A stretch of 64,000 nucleotides of DNA from Candidatus Merdinaster equi. GTDB taxonomy: Bacteria; Bacillota; Clostridia; Lachnospirales; Lachnospiraceae. How positions within the stretch are numbered: the first letter of the stretch is position 1; each line of letters opens with the position of its first letter. Positions 17,818 through 26,553 of the stretch are shown in pieces. The stretch lies in NCBI GenBank assembly GCA_018064935.1, contig JAGHUF010000011.1, positions 1 through 64,000 on the forward strand, in the 5' to 3' direction. The position numbers and the translations under genes are program-made. The notes under the pieces are model-generated. The model saw only the letters and a program-made list of their open reading frames with translations. It searched no databases and was not told the origin of the DNA.

Positions 17818-18894
17818 ATGATTATTAGAACATGTGCATGGACAACTGAAGGATTGAAACTGGCTGACAGAATTGCTGAGAGTGTAACAAAGCATACCTT
17901 TGACTACAAAAGTGTGGACGAAGATGTTGATTTATGGATTAAAACAGGATTTGGGCTGAATGCTCCTATTTTGTTTATCGGTGCTATGGGAATTGCTGTA
18001 AGAAAGATTGCACCATTTGTATATAGTAAGTTTTCGGACAGTCCTGTGATTGTTATTGATGAAAAGGGGCAGTTTGTTATTCCTGTTTTATCTGGTCATG
18101 TTGGTGGGGCAAATGAAATGGCAAAGGACATTGCAGCTGCGATAAAAGCGCAGCTGGTTATTACAACTGCGACAGATGTTCAGGATGTCTTTGCTGTTGA
18201 TGTATTTGCCAAAAAAAATGGACTTCGAATAGTTAATAAAGATGGGATAAAAAAAGTTTCTGCCAAGCTGCTTAACAGAAAAAAGATTAGGCTGGTAATT
18301 GACTCAGATATTGAGTATAACCGAGAGGATGTTCCAGACTCTATAGATATCATTGATTATGAAGAGGCGGTAGAAAGCGGTCTGGAGATAGATGTTTATA
18401 TTATGCATAATAGTAGTGCTATGTCTGGTTTGTTGGCGGATGCGGATAAAACAATTGCCAGAAAAATAAAGTCATCTCTATTTCTGGAATATAAGCCTTA
18501 CGTACTTGGTATCGGATGCAAGAGGGATACTGAATTTGAAAAGCTGGATGTATTTGTAAAAGAACAGCTTGAAAGAGGTGACATAGATATAAAATTCGTG
18601 GCTGGCATGGGCACTATAGATATTAAAAAGTCAGAGAAAGGGATTTTATATTTTGAAACCAAAAACAGAATCCCGCTTACTTTTTTTTCTGCACAGGAAC
18701 TGCAAGAGGTAGAGGGCGAATTCAGCAATTCAGATTTTGTGAAAGAGATTACAGGAGTTTCGAATGTGTGTGAGAGGGCAGCTATGAAACTATCTGGAGA
18801 AGATGGAGAACTGTTGCTGCATAAAATAGCTCAGGATGGAATGACTTTGGCGGTGAGTATAAGGAAAGCGAGAATTAGCGTTTGGAAAAACTAA
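17818..18894 (+). CDS. cbiG: Cobalt-precorrin-5A hydrolase
   Basis: A 358-aa protein that opens the lactone of cobalt-precorrin-5A, releasing acetaldehyde. The N-terminal domain has FIGAMGIAVRKIAPF and LSGHVGGANEMAKDIAAAI; the C-terminal domain has VLGIGCKRDTEFEKL and FVAGMGTIDIKKSEKGI followed by FSAQEL. Normal length for the stand-alone three-domain CbiG. It overlaps cbiH by 13 nt. Confidence 0.94.
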   Translation: MIIRTCAWTTEGLKLADRIAESVTKHTFDYKSVDEDVDLWIKTGFGLNAPILFIGAMGIAVRKIAPFVYSKFSDSPVIVIDEKGQFVIPVLSGHVGGANEMAKDIAAAIKAQLVITTATDVQDVFAVDVFAKKNGLRIVNKDGIKKVSAKLLNRKKIRLVIDSDIEYNREDVPDSIDIIDYEEAVESGLEIDVYIMHNSSAMSGLLADADKTIARKIKSSLFLEYKPYVLGIGCKRDTEFEKLDVFVKEQLERGDIDIKFVAGMGTIDIKKSEKGILYFETKNRIPLTFFSAQELQEVEGEFSNSDFVKEITGVSNVCERAAMKLSGEDGELLLHKIAQDGMTLAVSIRKARISVWKN

Positions 18895-19613
18895 TATATG
18901 TTATCGGAATAGGTCCGGGAGATGAAGCCAATTTGACAGGACGGGCAATCAGGGCATTACAGGAAAGTGATGTAATAGTTGGATATACTGTCTATGTTGA
19001 TCTGGTAAAGGAAATCCTTCCGGATAAAGAATATATGACAACTGGGATGACCAAGGAAATAGAAAGATGCAGATTGTGCTTTGATCTTGCCAGAGAGGGA
19101 AAGGTAGTTTCACTTGTGTGCAGTGGTGATGCAGGTGTATATGGAATGGCTTCGCCAGTGTATGAACTGCTTCCTGAATATGATGATGTTGACATTGTTG
19201 TTGTTCCGGGAATAACTGCAGCCAACAGTGGGGCAGCAGTATTAGGAGCACCACTTAATCATGATTATTGCGTTATAAGCCTGAGTGATCTCATGACACC
19301 GTGGGAAGTGATTGAGAATAGAATAAAAGCTGCAATTATGGGGGATTTTGCGATGGCTCTTTATAATCCTTCTAGCAGGAAGCGAGCTGATTATCTACAG
19401 AAGGCATGCGATATAATGCTTGCGGCAGGTGCAAAGCCAGACAGAGCCTGTGGCTATGTAGAAAATATTGGTCGCGAGGGAATGCAATCCTGTGTGTGTA
19501 CGTTGGCGAAACTAAGAGAGCTCTCAGTGAATATGTTTACCACAGTGTTTGTTGGCAATTCAGAAAGTTATATTCAGGGGAATAAGCTTATTACAAAAAG
19601 AGGATATAGATGA
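18882..19613 (+). CDS. cbiH: Cobalt-precorrin-3 C17-methyltransferase
   Basis: A 243-aa tetrapyrrole methylase that performs the ring-contraction step. Motifs are VIGIGPGDEANLTGRAI, YTVYVDLV, CSGDAGVYGMASP and GITAANSGAAVLGAPLNHDYCVISLSD, followed by LYNPSSRKR. The start is TTG inside the end of cbiG; the protein begins at the usual family position. It overlaps the next gene by 4 nt. Confidence 0.93.
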   Translation: MEKLIYVIGIGPGDEANLTGRAIRALQESDVIVGYTVYVDLVKEILPDKEYMTTGMTKEIERCRLCFDLAREGKVVSLVCSGDAGVYGMASPVYELLPEYDDVDIVVVPGITAANSGAAVLGAPLNHDYCVISLSDLMTPWEVIENRIKAAIMGDFAMALYNPSSRKRADYLQKACDIMLAAGAKPDRACGYVENIGREGMQSCVCTLAKLRELSVNMFTTVFVGNSESYIQGNKLITKRGYR

Positions 19614-21646
19614 AACAGGTTCTAATATTTGCGGGAACAACTGAGGGAAGAGAACTGGCAGAGGCGTTTGACAGAAGCAATATCAGCTGTCATGTATGCG
19701 TTGCTACCGAATATGGAAGTCAGCTTATCAAAGACACCAGAAACGTTATTGTTCATATGGGCAGACTTGATGGAAATGACATGAAAGAATTGATGTCGGA
19801 TATCAAGTGTGATGTGGTTGTTGATGCAACGCATCCTTATGCGACGGCTGTGACGTCCACAATCATGGACAGTATTAAAGATACAGATATAGAGTATATC
19901 AGGCTGCTACGAGATACAAAAGTAGAAAATAGTAATGCGGATATTGCTTATTATGCTGATGTTAACCAGTGTATAGAGGGATTGAAGCTAACATCAGGGA
20001 AAATTCTGTTAACGACTGGTAGCAAACAGCTCGCTGAATTTACTGGAGTGGCTGAACTGAAGGACAGAATCATGGCCCGGGTTATACCAGGAATGGAAAG
20101 CCTTAAGCTGTGTTATGATGCCGGACTTGAAGGCAGGCAGATTATTGCTATGCAGGGGCCGTTTTCACAGCAAATGAATGAAGCTGTCATTCGTGAGTAT
20201 AACATTGAGAATCTTGTTACCAAAGAAAGCGGCGCTGTCGGTGGAGTTAATGATAAGCTCCTCGCAGCTGCAAATCTTGGAATAAAGGTACACATGATTG
20301 GAAGCCCAAATGAAACTGTGAATGGTAGTTTGTCCAATGGAAAAGAGGGCTTATCTCTTGGTAAAACCATAAAAAAAATAGAACAGCTGCTTGGTATGTC
20401 ATTTGCAAGAGGTAAGGTCCAGGTAGTTCTTGCCGGAATTGGACCAGGTAATGAAAGGCTTATGACTGAAGAGGTAAAGAGTGAAATCAGTGAAGCAGAT
20501 ATTATCTTTGGCGCGACGAGAATGGTAGAAGCAGTAGAATCCAAAGCAAAAAAATATCCCTATTACCTCAGGGAAGATATTATTCCTGTAATTGAAAATG
20601 AATCAGCAGGCAGTTATAAGGATATAAAAGCTGTTGTGCTTTTTTCGGGAGATTCCGGTTTCTATAGTGGAAGCAGGAAAATGTATGAAGCACTTATTCA
20701 GAAGAGTGAATGGGATGTCAGGATTATGCCGGGAGTATCATCTATTTCTCTTTTATGTGCCAGACTCGGAACAGACTGGAATGATGGGAATATTGTTAGT
20801 CTGCACGGTGTAGACAGTACTCAGTGGATTCCAGAAATATTGGATTCGGTAAGATATAACAGGAAAACATTTTTTATTTGCTCAGGAGTGAAGGATATCA
20901 ATCTGTTAGGCGAAGTGCTCTATGATGAGGGTATTGATTGCCAGATACATCTTGGATATCAATTATCATATCCGGATGAAAAAGTATTGGCTTTATCATT
21001 GCAGCAGTGTATGGAACTTGGCGAAGAGGGGTTATATGCAGGACTGATTACGGTCGGTGATGTATCAAGACGCTTCCTTGTACCCACAATGAAGGATGAA
21101 GATTTCATAAGAGATAATGTTCCTATGACAAAGGAGGATGTTCGTAAGCTTTCTATCTGTCAGATGAAAATCAAGGAAAATGATGTTGTATATGATATTG
21201 GATGTGGAAGCGGTTCTATAGCGGTTCAGGCGGCTATGCTTTCCAGGTCAGTAAGAGTATATGCTGTTGAATGTAGTGAGGAAGCAGTGGCTTTATCCAG
21301 GAGGAACATATCAAAGCATAGACTTCACAATATTGATGTGATACAGGCGAAGGCACCAGGGGGATTAGATAATCTGCCAGCAGCTGATTCCGCGTTTATA
21401 GGAGGCAGCAGGGGTAATCTTAAAGATATTCTTCTTAAGTTATATGCTATTAATCCTTCCATGCGTGTGGTTATTAATGCTGTGAGCATGGAAACAATTT
21501 GTGAAACAAGTAGGCTTATAGAGGAACTGAGTATAGATAACCTTTCCATAGAACAGGTATCTGTAAACAAAGTTAATGAATTGGGTCAATATCATATGCT
21601 CAGTTCAAATAATTCAGTTTTTATTTTTTCCTTCGATTTTGTATAG
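19610..21646 (+). CDS. CbiJ-CbiE-CbiT triple fusion (cobalt-precorrin-6A reductase and precorrin-6Y/7 C5,C15-methyltransferase/decarboxylase)
   Basis: A 678-aa three-domain protein for consecutive steps. Residues 1-255 are a CbiJ/CobK reductase (LIFAGTTEGRELAEAF, VVDATHPYATAV). Residues about 268-490 are CbiE, the C5-methyltransferase (VVLAGIGPGNERLMT, FSGDSGFYSGSRKM, MPGVSSISLLCARLG). Residues about 499-678 are CbiT, the C15-methyltransferase and decarboxylase (MTKEDVRKLS, VYDIGCGSGSIAVQAA, AFIGGSRGNL). CbiE-CbiT fusion is the CobL arrangement known in the aerobic pathway; adding CbiJ at the front joins the preceding reduction. All three domains look intact. Confidence 0.93.
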   Translation: MKQVLIFAGTTEGRELAEAFDRSNISCHVCVATEYGSQLIKDTRNVIVHMGRLDGNDMKELMSDIKCDVVVDATHPYATAVTSTIMDSIKDTDIEYIRLLRDTKVENSNADIAYYADVNQCIEGLKLTSGKILLTTGSKQLAEFTGVAELKDRIMARVIPGMESLKLCYDAGLEGRQIIAMQGPFSQQMNEAVIREYNIENLVTKESGAVGGVNDKLLAAANLGIKVHMIGSPNETVNGSLSNGKEGLSLGKTIKKIEQLLGMSFARGKVQVVLAGIGPGNERLMTEEVKSEISEADIIFGATRMVEAVESKAKKYPYYLREDIIPVIENESAGSYKDIKAVVLFSGDSGFYSGSRKMYEALIQKSEWDVRIMPGVSSISLLCARLGTDWNDGNIVSLHGVDSTQWIPEILDSVRYNRKTFFICSGVKDINLLGEVLYDEGIDCQIHLGYQLSYPDEKVLALSLQQCMELGEEGLYAGLITVGDVSRRFLVPTMKDEDFIRDNVPMTKEDVRKLSICQMKIKENDVVYDIGCGSGSIAVQAAMLSRSVRVYAVECSEEAVALSRRNISKHRLHNIDVIQAKAPGGLDNLPAADSAFIGGSRGNLKDILLKLYAINPSMRVVINAVSMETICETSRLIEELSIDNLSIEQVSVNKVNELGQYHMLSSNNSVFIFSFDFV

Positions 21647-21676
21647 AAATTAAGTTTATTTTTGGTGTAATCATTG

Positions 21677-23032
21677 ATGAAAAAAGCATTTTTAATTGCG
21701 GCAACAGGAAGCGGTTGTGGAAAGACAACAATAACCTGTGCGCTTCTTTCGACAATTAAAAATAGGAATATGACATTAAGAGCTTTTAAGTGTGGACCAG
21801 ATTATATAGATCCCATGTTCCATAAAACTGTGCTTGGAATTGAATCACAGAATCTGGATTTATTCTTCTCCTCAGATGAAGAGCTTGAGCGCATTTTTTA
21901 TGCCGAAAATTGTGCCGATGTCTCAGTAGTTGAAGGCGTTATGGGTTTATACGATGGTATATCGACTTCCTCAAATGAGGGGTCATCCTATGAACTGGCC
22001 TGCAAACTGGACATACCGGTTTTTCTTGTTGTAAATGCACATGGAATGGGAAGATCACTAATTGCACTTATAAAGGGCTTCCTGGAAATGGATACGGAGC
22101 AAAAAATCAAGGGTGTGATTCTAAACCAGATTTCGCCAATGTACTATGAGACTATAAGCAGGCAGATTGAGTTGGAGCTAGGTGTGGCAGCTTTGGGATA
22201 TTTTCCTAAGGTGGGAGATATCAATCTTGAGAGCAGATATCTTGGTCTTAAGATGCCAAATGAGATCGAACAGATTGAGGACAATATTAAAAAGGCAGAA
22301 AAGATTATTTCTGAAACTGTAGATATAGACAGGATGCTACAGATATCTGTGACAGGCAGAGAGGCTAAGTCTGTGTCAGAAATAGAAGAAGTATTGCATG
22401 ATGTTCGTATAGGAGTTGCAAGGGATGAAGCCTTTTGTTTCTTCTATGAAGAGAACCTTAAGCTACTCAGAAAACTTGGAGCAGAAACTGTTGAGTTCTC
22501 GCCAATCCACGATAAGGTGCTTCCAGATAACATTGATGGATTGTTACTTGGCGGAGGCTACCCTGAACTATATGCAGACAAGCTTTCTTCAAATATAAAA
22601 ATGCTTTCTTCTATAAAGGATGCTATTAGTAGGGGCGTTCCCTCGCTGGCTGAATGTGGAGGATTTATGTATCTTCATGACGCTATATGTGTAGATGGCA
22701 CTGAGTATCCAATGGTCGGTGTAGTGGAAGGCACCTGCTCAAAGAAGGAAAGACTTGTTAGATTTGGATATCTTACAATAAGTGAGAATGCAGATAGTTT
22801 CATGAGTAGTGGCAACAAAGGAATAAAAGGACACGAGTTCCATTATTATGACAGTACGAATAATGGTGAGGATGGAACATCTGTTAAGCCTGGAGGTAAT
22901 CGCAGCTGGAAATCTGCCCATATATCTGAAAATCACTGGTGGGGATTTGCACATTTGTATTACCAGACTAATGTTGGATTTGCAAAAGCTTTCATTGATA
23001 AATGTATAAAATGGAGGAATATCAATGAGTAA
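21677..23032 (+). CDS. cbiA: Cobyrinate a,c-diamide synthase
   Basis: A 451-aa glutamine-dependent amidotransferase acting on the a and c acetates of cobyrinate. The P-loop ATGSGCGKTTITCALL is at the N-terminus, then FKCGPDYIDPMFH, VVEGVMGLYDG, and a C-terminal glutaminase domain with the nucleophile in SLAECGGFMYL and a late GHEFHYYD. The ATG at 21677 is preferred to the in-frame TTG at 21674; there is only a weak ribosome binding site. The last 8 nt overlap the Cys-rich gene. Confidence 0.95.
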   Translation: MKKAFLIAATGSGCGKTTITCALLSTIKNRNMTLRAFKCGPDYIDPMFHKTVLGIESQNLDLFFSSDEELERIFYAENCADVSVVEGVMGLYDGISTSSNEGSSYELACKLDIPVFLVVNAHGMGRSLIALIKGFLEMDTEQKIKGVILNQISPMYYETISRQIELELGVAALGYFPKVGDINLESRYLGLKMPNEIEQIEDNIKKAEKIISETVDIDRMLQISVTGREAKSVSEIEEVLHDVRIGVARDEAFCFFYEENLKLLRKLGAETVEFSPIHDKVLPDNIDGLLLGGGYPELYADKLSSNIKMLSSIKDAISRGVPSLAECGGFMYLHDAICVDGTEYPMVGVVEGTCSKKERLVRFGYLTISENADSFMSSGNKGIKGHEFHYYDSTNNGEDGTSVKPGGNRSWKSAHISENHWWGFAHLYYQTNVGFAKAFIDKCIKWRNINE

Positions 23033-23267
23033 CTCTGATAGATATTTTGAAAATAGAGATTGCAAGTATTATCCATGTCATAAGGGATTGGACAATATTA
23101 ACTGTCTGTTTTGCTATTGTCCATTATATAGGATGCCAAACTGTCCGGGGCATTATAAGTGGATTGAGAAGGAAGGAAAGCAGATAAAGAGTTGTATTGA
23201 TTGTACATTTCCGCATGTGGAAGAAAATTATGAGAAGATTAATAAGATAATTAAGGCGAATAGTTAG
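23025..23267 (+). CDS. Cys-rich small protein of the cobalamin operon
   Basis: An 80-aa soluble protein with eight cysteines (13, 18, 27, 30, 32, 40, 57, 60), including CLFCYCP and CIDC. It matches the 'cysteine-rich small domain' family found next to or fused with cobalamin synthesis genes. The cysteines suggest zinc or Fe-S binding, which is inference; no enzyme activity can be named. It overlaps cbiA and ends the operon before a strong terminator. Confidence 0.8.
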   Translation: MSNSDRYFENRDCKYYPCHKGLDNINCLFCYCPLYRMPNCPGHYKWIEKEGKQIKSCIDCTFPHVEENYEKINKIIKANS

Positions 23268-23307
23268 TACAGAAGTTATGCAAAAATAGTATCTGTTTTT
23301 TCAGCAA

Positions 23308-23336
23308 CTCCCGAGAAATCCTCGGGAGATTTTTTT
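23308..23336 (+). terminator. Strong terminator of the cobalamin operon
   Basis: CTCCCGAG (23308-23315) and CTCGGGAG (23321-23328) form a perfect 8-bp stem with a 5-nt loop (AAATC), followed by A and seven Ts, and another T-run at 23341-23347. Confidence 0.92.
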
Positions 23337-23387
23337 GGGGTTTTTTTGTGCAAATTGGATAAAAAATGGAATGAAATTTTTACATCC

Positions 23388-23474
23388 GGAAACTAAAAAT
23401 GCGAAAACAGTTTCTTGAAACGAGGCTGAGGAAATGGTATGATAAAGGAAACTAAAATAGTAAAAATAGTTTCC
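23388..23474 (+). promoter_or_regulatory. Promoter of the TetR gene bracketed by two operators
   Basis: TTGAAA (23415-23420) and TATGAT (23438-23443) with a 17-bp spacer form a good promoter. Two matching inverted repeats flank it: GGAAACTA-N12-CAGTTTCT (23388-23415) and GGAAACTA-N12-TAGTTTCC (23447-23474). Both are 28 bp with 12-bp spacers; the second is perfect. They look like operators of the TetR protein encoded just downstream. Confidence 0.78.
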
Positions 23475-23487
23475 GAGCGGGTGGCAG

Positions 23488-24048
23488 ATGGATATTAAAA
23501 AACAGATTTTAGAAGCGACAATAGAGGTGTTTCACAAAAAGGGAATAAAGTTTACCATGGATGATTTGGCGAGAGCCTTAGGAATGAGTAAGAAAACCAT
23601 CTATACGGTATTCAAAGATAAAAATGAATTATTCTTATCCATGGTGGACTATCTGTTTGATGCGATAAAGGCAAGTGAAAATGAAATAATCCAGAATGAA
23701 GAACTATCAACGCTGGACAAAATTCAGGCAATACTGTGTGTACTTCCGGACGGATATAAGGATTTGGATTTTGGACAGCTCTACATATTAAAAGATAAAT
23801 ATCCTCAAATATATAAAAAAGTTGAAAAACGTCTGGAAAATGGTTGGGAAAACACAATTATGCTCCTAGAAAAAGGTAAGGCGGAAGGCGTAATTCGAGA
23901 GGTCAATATACCAATCGTAAAGATGATGCTTGAAGCATCGCTGGAGCAGTTTTTTCAGAGAGATATATTAAAACGAAACAAAATAACATATCAAAAAGCT
24001 CTGAACGAAGTGGTGGAGATTTTGATGACGGGAATAATCCGGAAATGA
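23488..24048 (+). CDS. TetR/AcrR-family transcriptional regulator
   Basis: A 186-aa regulator. Residues 1-50 form the TetR DNA-binding domain (MDIKKQILEATIEVFHKKGIKFTMDDLARALGMSKKTIYTVFKDKNELF). The rest is an all-helical ligand-binding and dimer domain with no recognisable ligand. The dual operators 14 nt upstream suggest autoregulation and probably control of the glycosidase genes that follow 86 nt downstream. A galactoside-linked inducer is conceivable but not shown by the sequence. Confidence 0.9.
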   Translation: MDIKKQILEATIEVFHKKGIKFTMDDLARALGMSKKTIYTVFKDKNELFLSMVDYLFDAIKASENEIIQNEELSTLDKIQAILCVLPDGYKDLDFGQLYILKDKYPQIYKKVEKRLENGWENTIMLLEKGKAEGVIREVNIPIVKMMLEASLEQFFQRDILKRNKITYQKALNEVVEILMTGIIRK

Positions 24049-24134
24049 CTGATGATAAGTCAGCAATAAGCTGGCTGCATCTAGAACTAAACTGAACAGA
24101 AAAGAGAATGAACGAATTTTGAGGAGGGCATGTT

Positions 24135-26537
24135 ATGGCAGAAAGAATTTATATAAATAATGATTGGAAATATTTAGACAGCTTTAAGGATAATGAGCTG
24201 TTTGAAACTGCAACATGGAGAGACGCAGCAGATGTACGTATTCCTCACACCGTAAAAGAAGTGCCTTTTCATTATTTTGATGAAAAAGAATATCAGAAAA
24301 TAGCTGCATATCAGAAAATATTAAGCTGCCCAAAAGAATGGGAAGGAAAAAGAATACTTCTTACATTCGATGGTGTAGCCCATGACAGCAAGGTATTTGT
24401 AAATGGAAAATGTGCTGGAGCTCACCACTGCGGTTATACAGCGTTCACTGTTGATATAACAGATTACATCAATATCGGGAATGATAACGAGATCGTAGTA
24501 GTTGTTGACAGTAATGAAACATTAAATATCCCGCCATTTGGGTTTGTAATTGACTATATGACCTACGGTGGAATTTACAGAGATGTCTATATCGATGTAA
24601 AGGAACAAAGCTATATAAAGGATGTATTTGTTAAGACCAGGGTTGCAAGAGAAGGTAAGCAGTCAGCTACTGACTGTCAGATAACAATAGCTAATCCAGG
24701 CAAGAATATCAGTATCAGACAATATATTAAGAAATATGGAGCTACTGAAGAATATATAAAACTTGATAAAGAATACGATGTTCAGGATGAAATGCTTGAA
24801 GCCTCGCAGAATACTGGAAAAGTAGAACTGTGGGATATAGATAATCCCAATCTGTATATCATAAAGACAGAGTTGATTCGTGATGGAAAATGTATTGATG
24901 AGAAAGAAATCAGATTCGGATATCGCAAAGCGGTATTCCATGCAGATGGTTTTTACCTCAATGGAAAGAAGCTCAAAATCAGGGGCTTAAATAGGCACCA
25001 GAGCTATGCATATGTCGGCTATGCGATGCCAAAGTCCATGCAGGAGCTGGACGCTGATATCCTGAAAAAAGAACTCGGACTTAACGCAGTAAGAACCTCG
25101 CATTATCCCCAATCGCATCATTTTATCGACCGCTGCGATGAATTGGGTCTGCTCGTATTTACAGAGATTCCGGGCTGGCAGCATATTGGAGATGAGCAGT
25201 GGAAGAACCAGGCAGTCGAAAATACAAGAGACATGATACTGCAATATCGCAATCACACATCAATTGTATTGTGGGGCGTAAGAATAAATGAATCTGTTGA
25301 CGATGATGAATTCTATCTAAGAACCAATGCTGTTGCACATGAGCTGGATCCTACAAGACAGACGGGTGGAGTTCGCTGCTATAAAAAGGGAAGCCTTCTT
25401 GAAGATGTATATACCTACAATGATTTTTCTCACACAGGAAATAATGAAGGCTGCGAGAAGAAAATGGCAGTAAGTCCAGATAATAACAAGCCATATCTGG
25501 TGAGCGAATATAACGGACATATGTATCCATGCAAGGCATATGACTGGGAAGAACATAGAAGAGAGCATGCAATGAGGCATGCCAATGTACTTGACAGTGT
25601 TGCAAAAACGCCTGGAATTGCAGGAAGCTTTGGCTGGTGTATGTTTGATTACAATACCCATAAAGATTTTGGAAGTGGTGACAGAATATGTTACCACGGA
25701 GTTATGGATATGTTTCGTAATCCTAAGATGGCTGCATATGTTTATGCATGCCAGCAGGAAGAGAGCCCAGTTCTTGAATTGAGCTCATCAATGGATATTG
25801 GTGAACATCCAGGAAGTAACAGAGGCGACATATATATCTTTACAAATGCAGAATCTGTGAAGATGTACAAGAATGATACCTTTATCAAAGAATATACCGC
25901 ATCGGATTCGAAATATAAGAATCTACAGCATGGTCCAATCAGAATAAATGATTACATTGGCTCAGCGCTGGAAGAGAATGAGAATATGAGCCATAGTCAG
26001 GCTGAAGCAGTTAAGGAACTGCTTAATGAAGCAGCAAGGTCTGGTCTATACGGACTATCTAAGCAAATGTATCTGAAGGCAGCAGGACTTGTCGTGAGAT
26101 ACCATATGAAAATGACCGATGCAGTTGAACTATATAACAAGTACATTGGTGACTGGGGCGGAACATCTACGGCATATCGTTTTGAAGCAATAAGAAATGG
26201 TGAGGTAGTAAAAGAATTAGTTATTAAACCGATGTCTTCCTGGAGCATAAACGCTGCTATTGATCACGATGTGTTAAAAGAGCAGGAAAGCTATGACGTA
26301 GCAGCAATCAGAATTAATGCAGTAGATGAAAATAATAATATACTTCATTTCTTCAATGACCCTGTGGAGATTGCCGCTACTGGACCAATAGAAATAATAG
26401 GACCGAAGGTTGTTAGCCTTCAGGGCGGTATGGGAGGAACCTACATAAAGACAACTGGAGAAGCTGGAGAAGGCTCTGTTGTGATTAAAGGAATGAATGG
26501 AATGCATAAATCAATTCAGATAAAAGTTGAAGTATAG
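24135..26537 (+). CDS. Glycoside hydrolase family 2 protein, probable beta-galactosidase or beta-glucuronidase type
   Basis: An 800-aa cytoplasmic enzyme without signal peptide. The jelly-roll sugar-binding domain is at about 1-160 (AAYQKIL, LTFDGVAHDSKVFVNG, TYGGIYRDVYIDV), an Ig-like domain at about 165-270, then the TIM barrel from about 285 (KLKIRGLNRHQSYAYVG). The acid/base is Glu386 in INE and the nucleophile probably Glu458 in VSEYNGH. A C-terminal beta region of about 230 residues follows. Substrate is unknown; the neighbouring GPH symporter and alpha-galactosidase favour a galactoside. A very good ribosome binding site (GAGGAGGG) precedes the start. Confidence 0.88.
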   Translation: MAERIYINNDWKYLDSFKDNELFETATWRDAADVRIPHTVKEVPFHYFDEKEYQKIAAYQKILSCPKEWEGKRILLTFDGVAHDSKVFVNGKCAGAHHCGYTAFTVDITDYINIGNDNEIVVVVDSNETLNIPPFGFVIDYMTYGGIYRDVYIDVKEQSYIKDVFVKTRVAREGKQSATDCQITIANPGKNISIRQYIKKYGATEEYIKLDKEYDVQDEMLEASQNTGKVELWDIDNPNLYIIKTELIRDGKCIDEKEIRFGYRKAVFHADGFYLNGKKLKIRGLNRHQSYAYVGYAMPKSMQELDADILKKELGLNAVRTSHYPQSHHFIDRCDELGLLVFTEIPGWQHIGDEQWKNQAVENTRDMILQYRNHTSIVLWGVRINESVDDDEFYLRTNAVAHELDPTRQTGGVRCYKKGSLLEDVYTYNDFSHTGNNEGCEKKMAVSPDNNKPYLVSEYNGHMYPCKAYDWEEHRREHAMRHANVLDSVAKTPGIAGSFGWCMFDYNTHKDFGSGDRICYHGVMDMFRNPKMAAYVYACQQEESPVLELSSSMDIGEHPGSNRGDIYIFTNAESVKMYKNDTFIKEYTASDSKYKNLQHGPIRINDYIGSALEENENMSHSQAEAVKELLNEAARSGLYGLSKQMYLKAAGLVVRYHMKMTDAVELYNKYIGDWGGTSTAYRFEAIRNGEVVKELVIKPMSSWSINAAIDHDVLKEQESYDVAAIRINAVDENNNILHFFNDPVEIAATGPIEIIGPKVVSLQGGMGGTYIKTTGEAGEGSVVIKGMNGMHKSIQIKVEV

Positions 26538-26553
26538 AAACGAGGTGGGGGAA

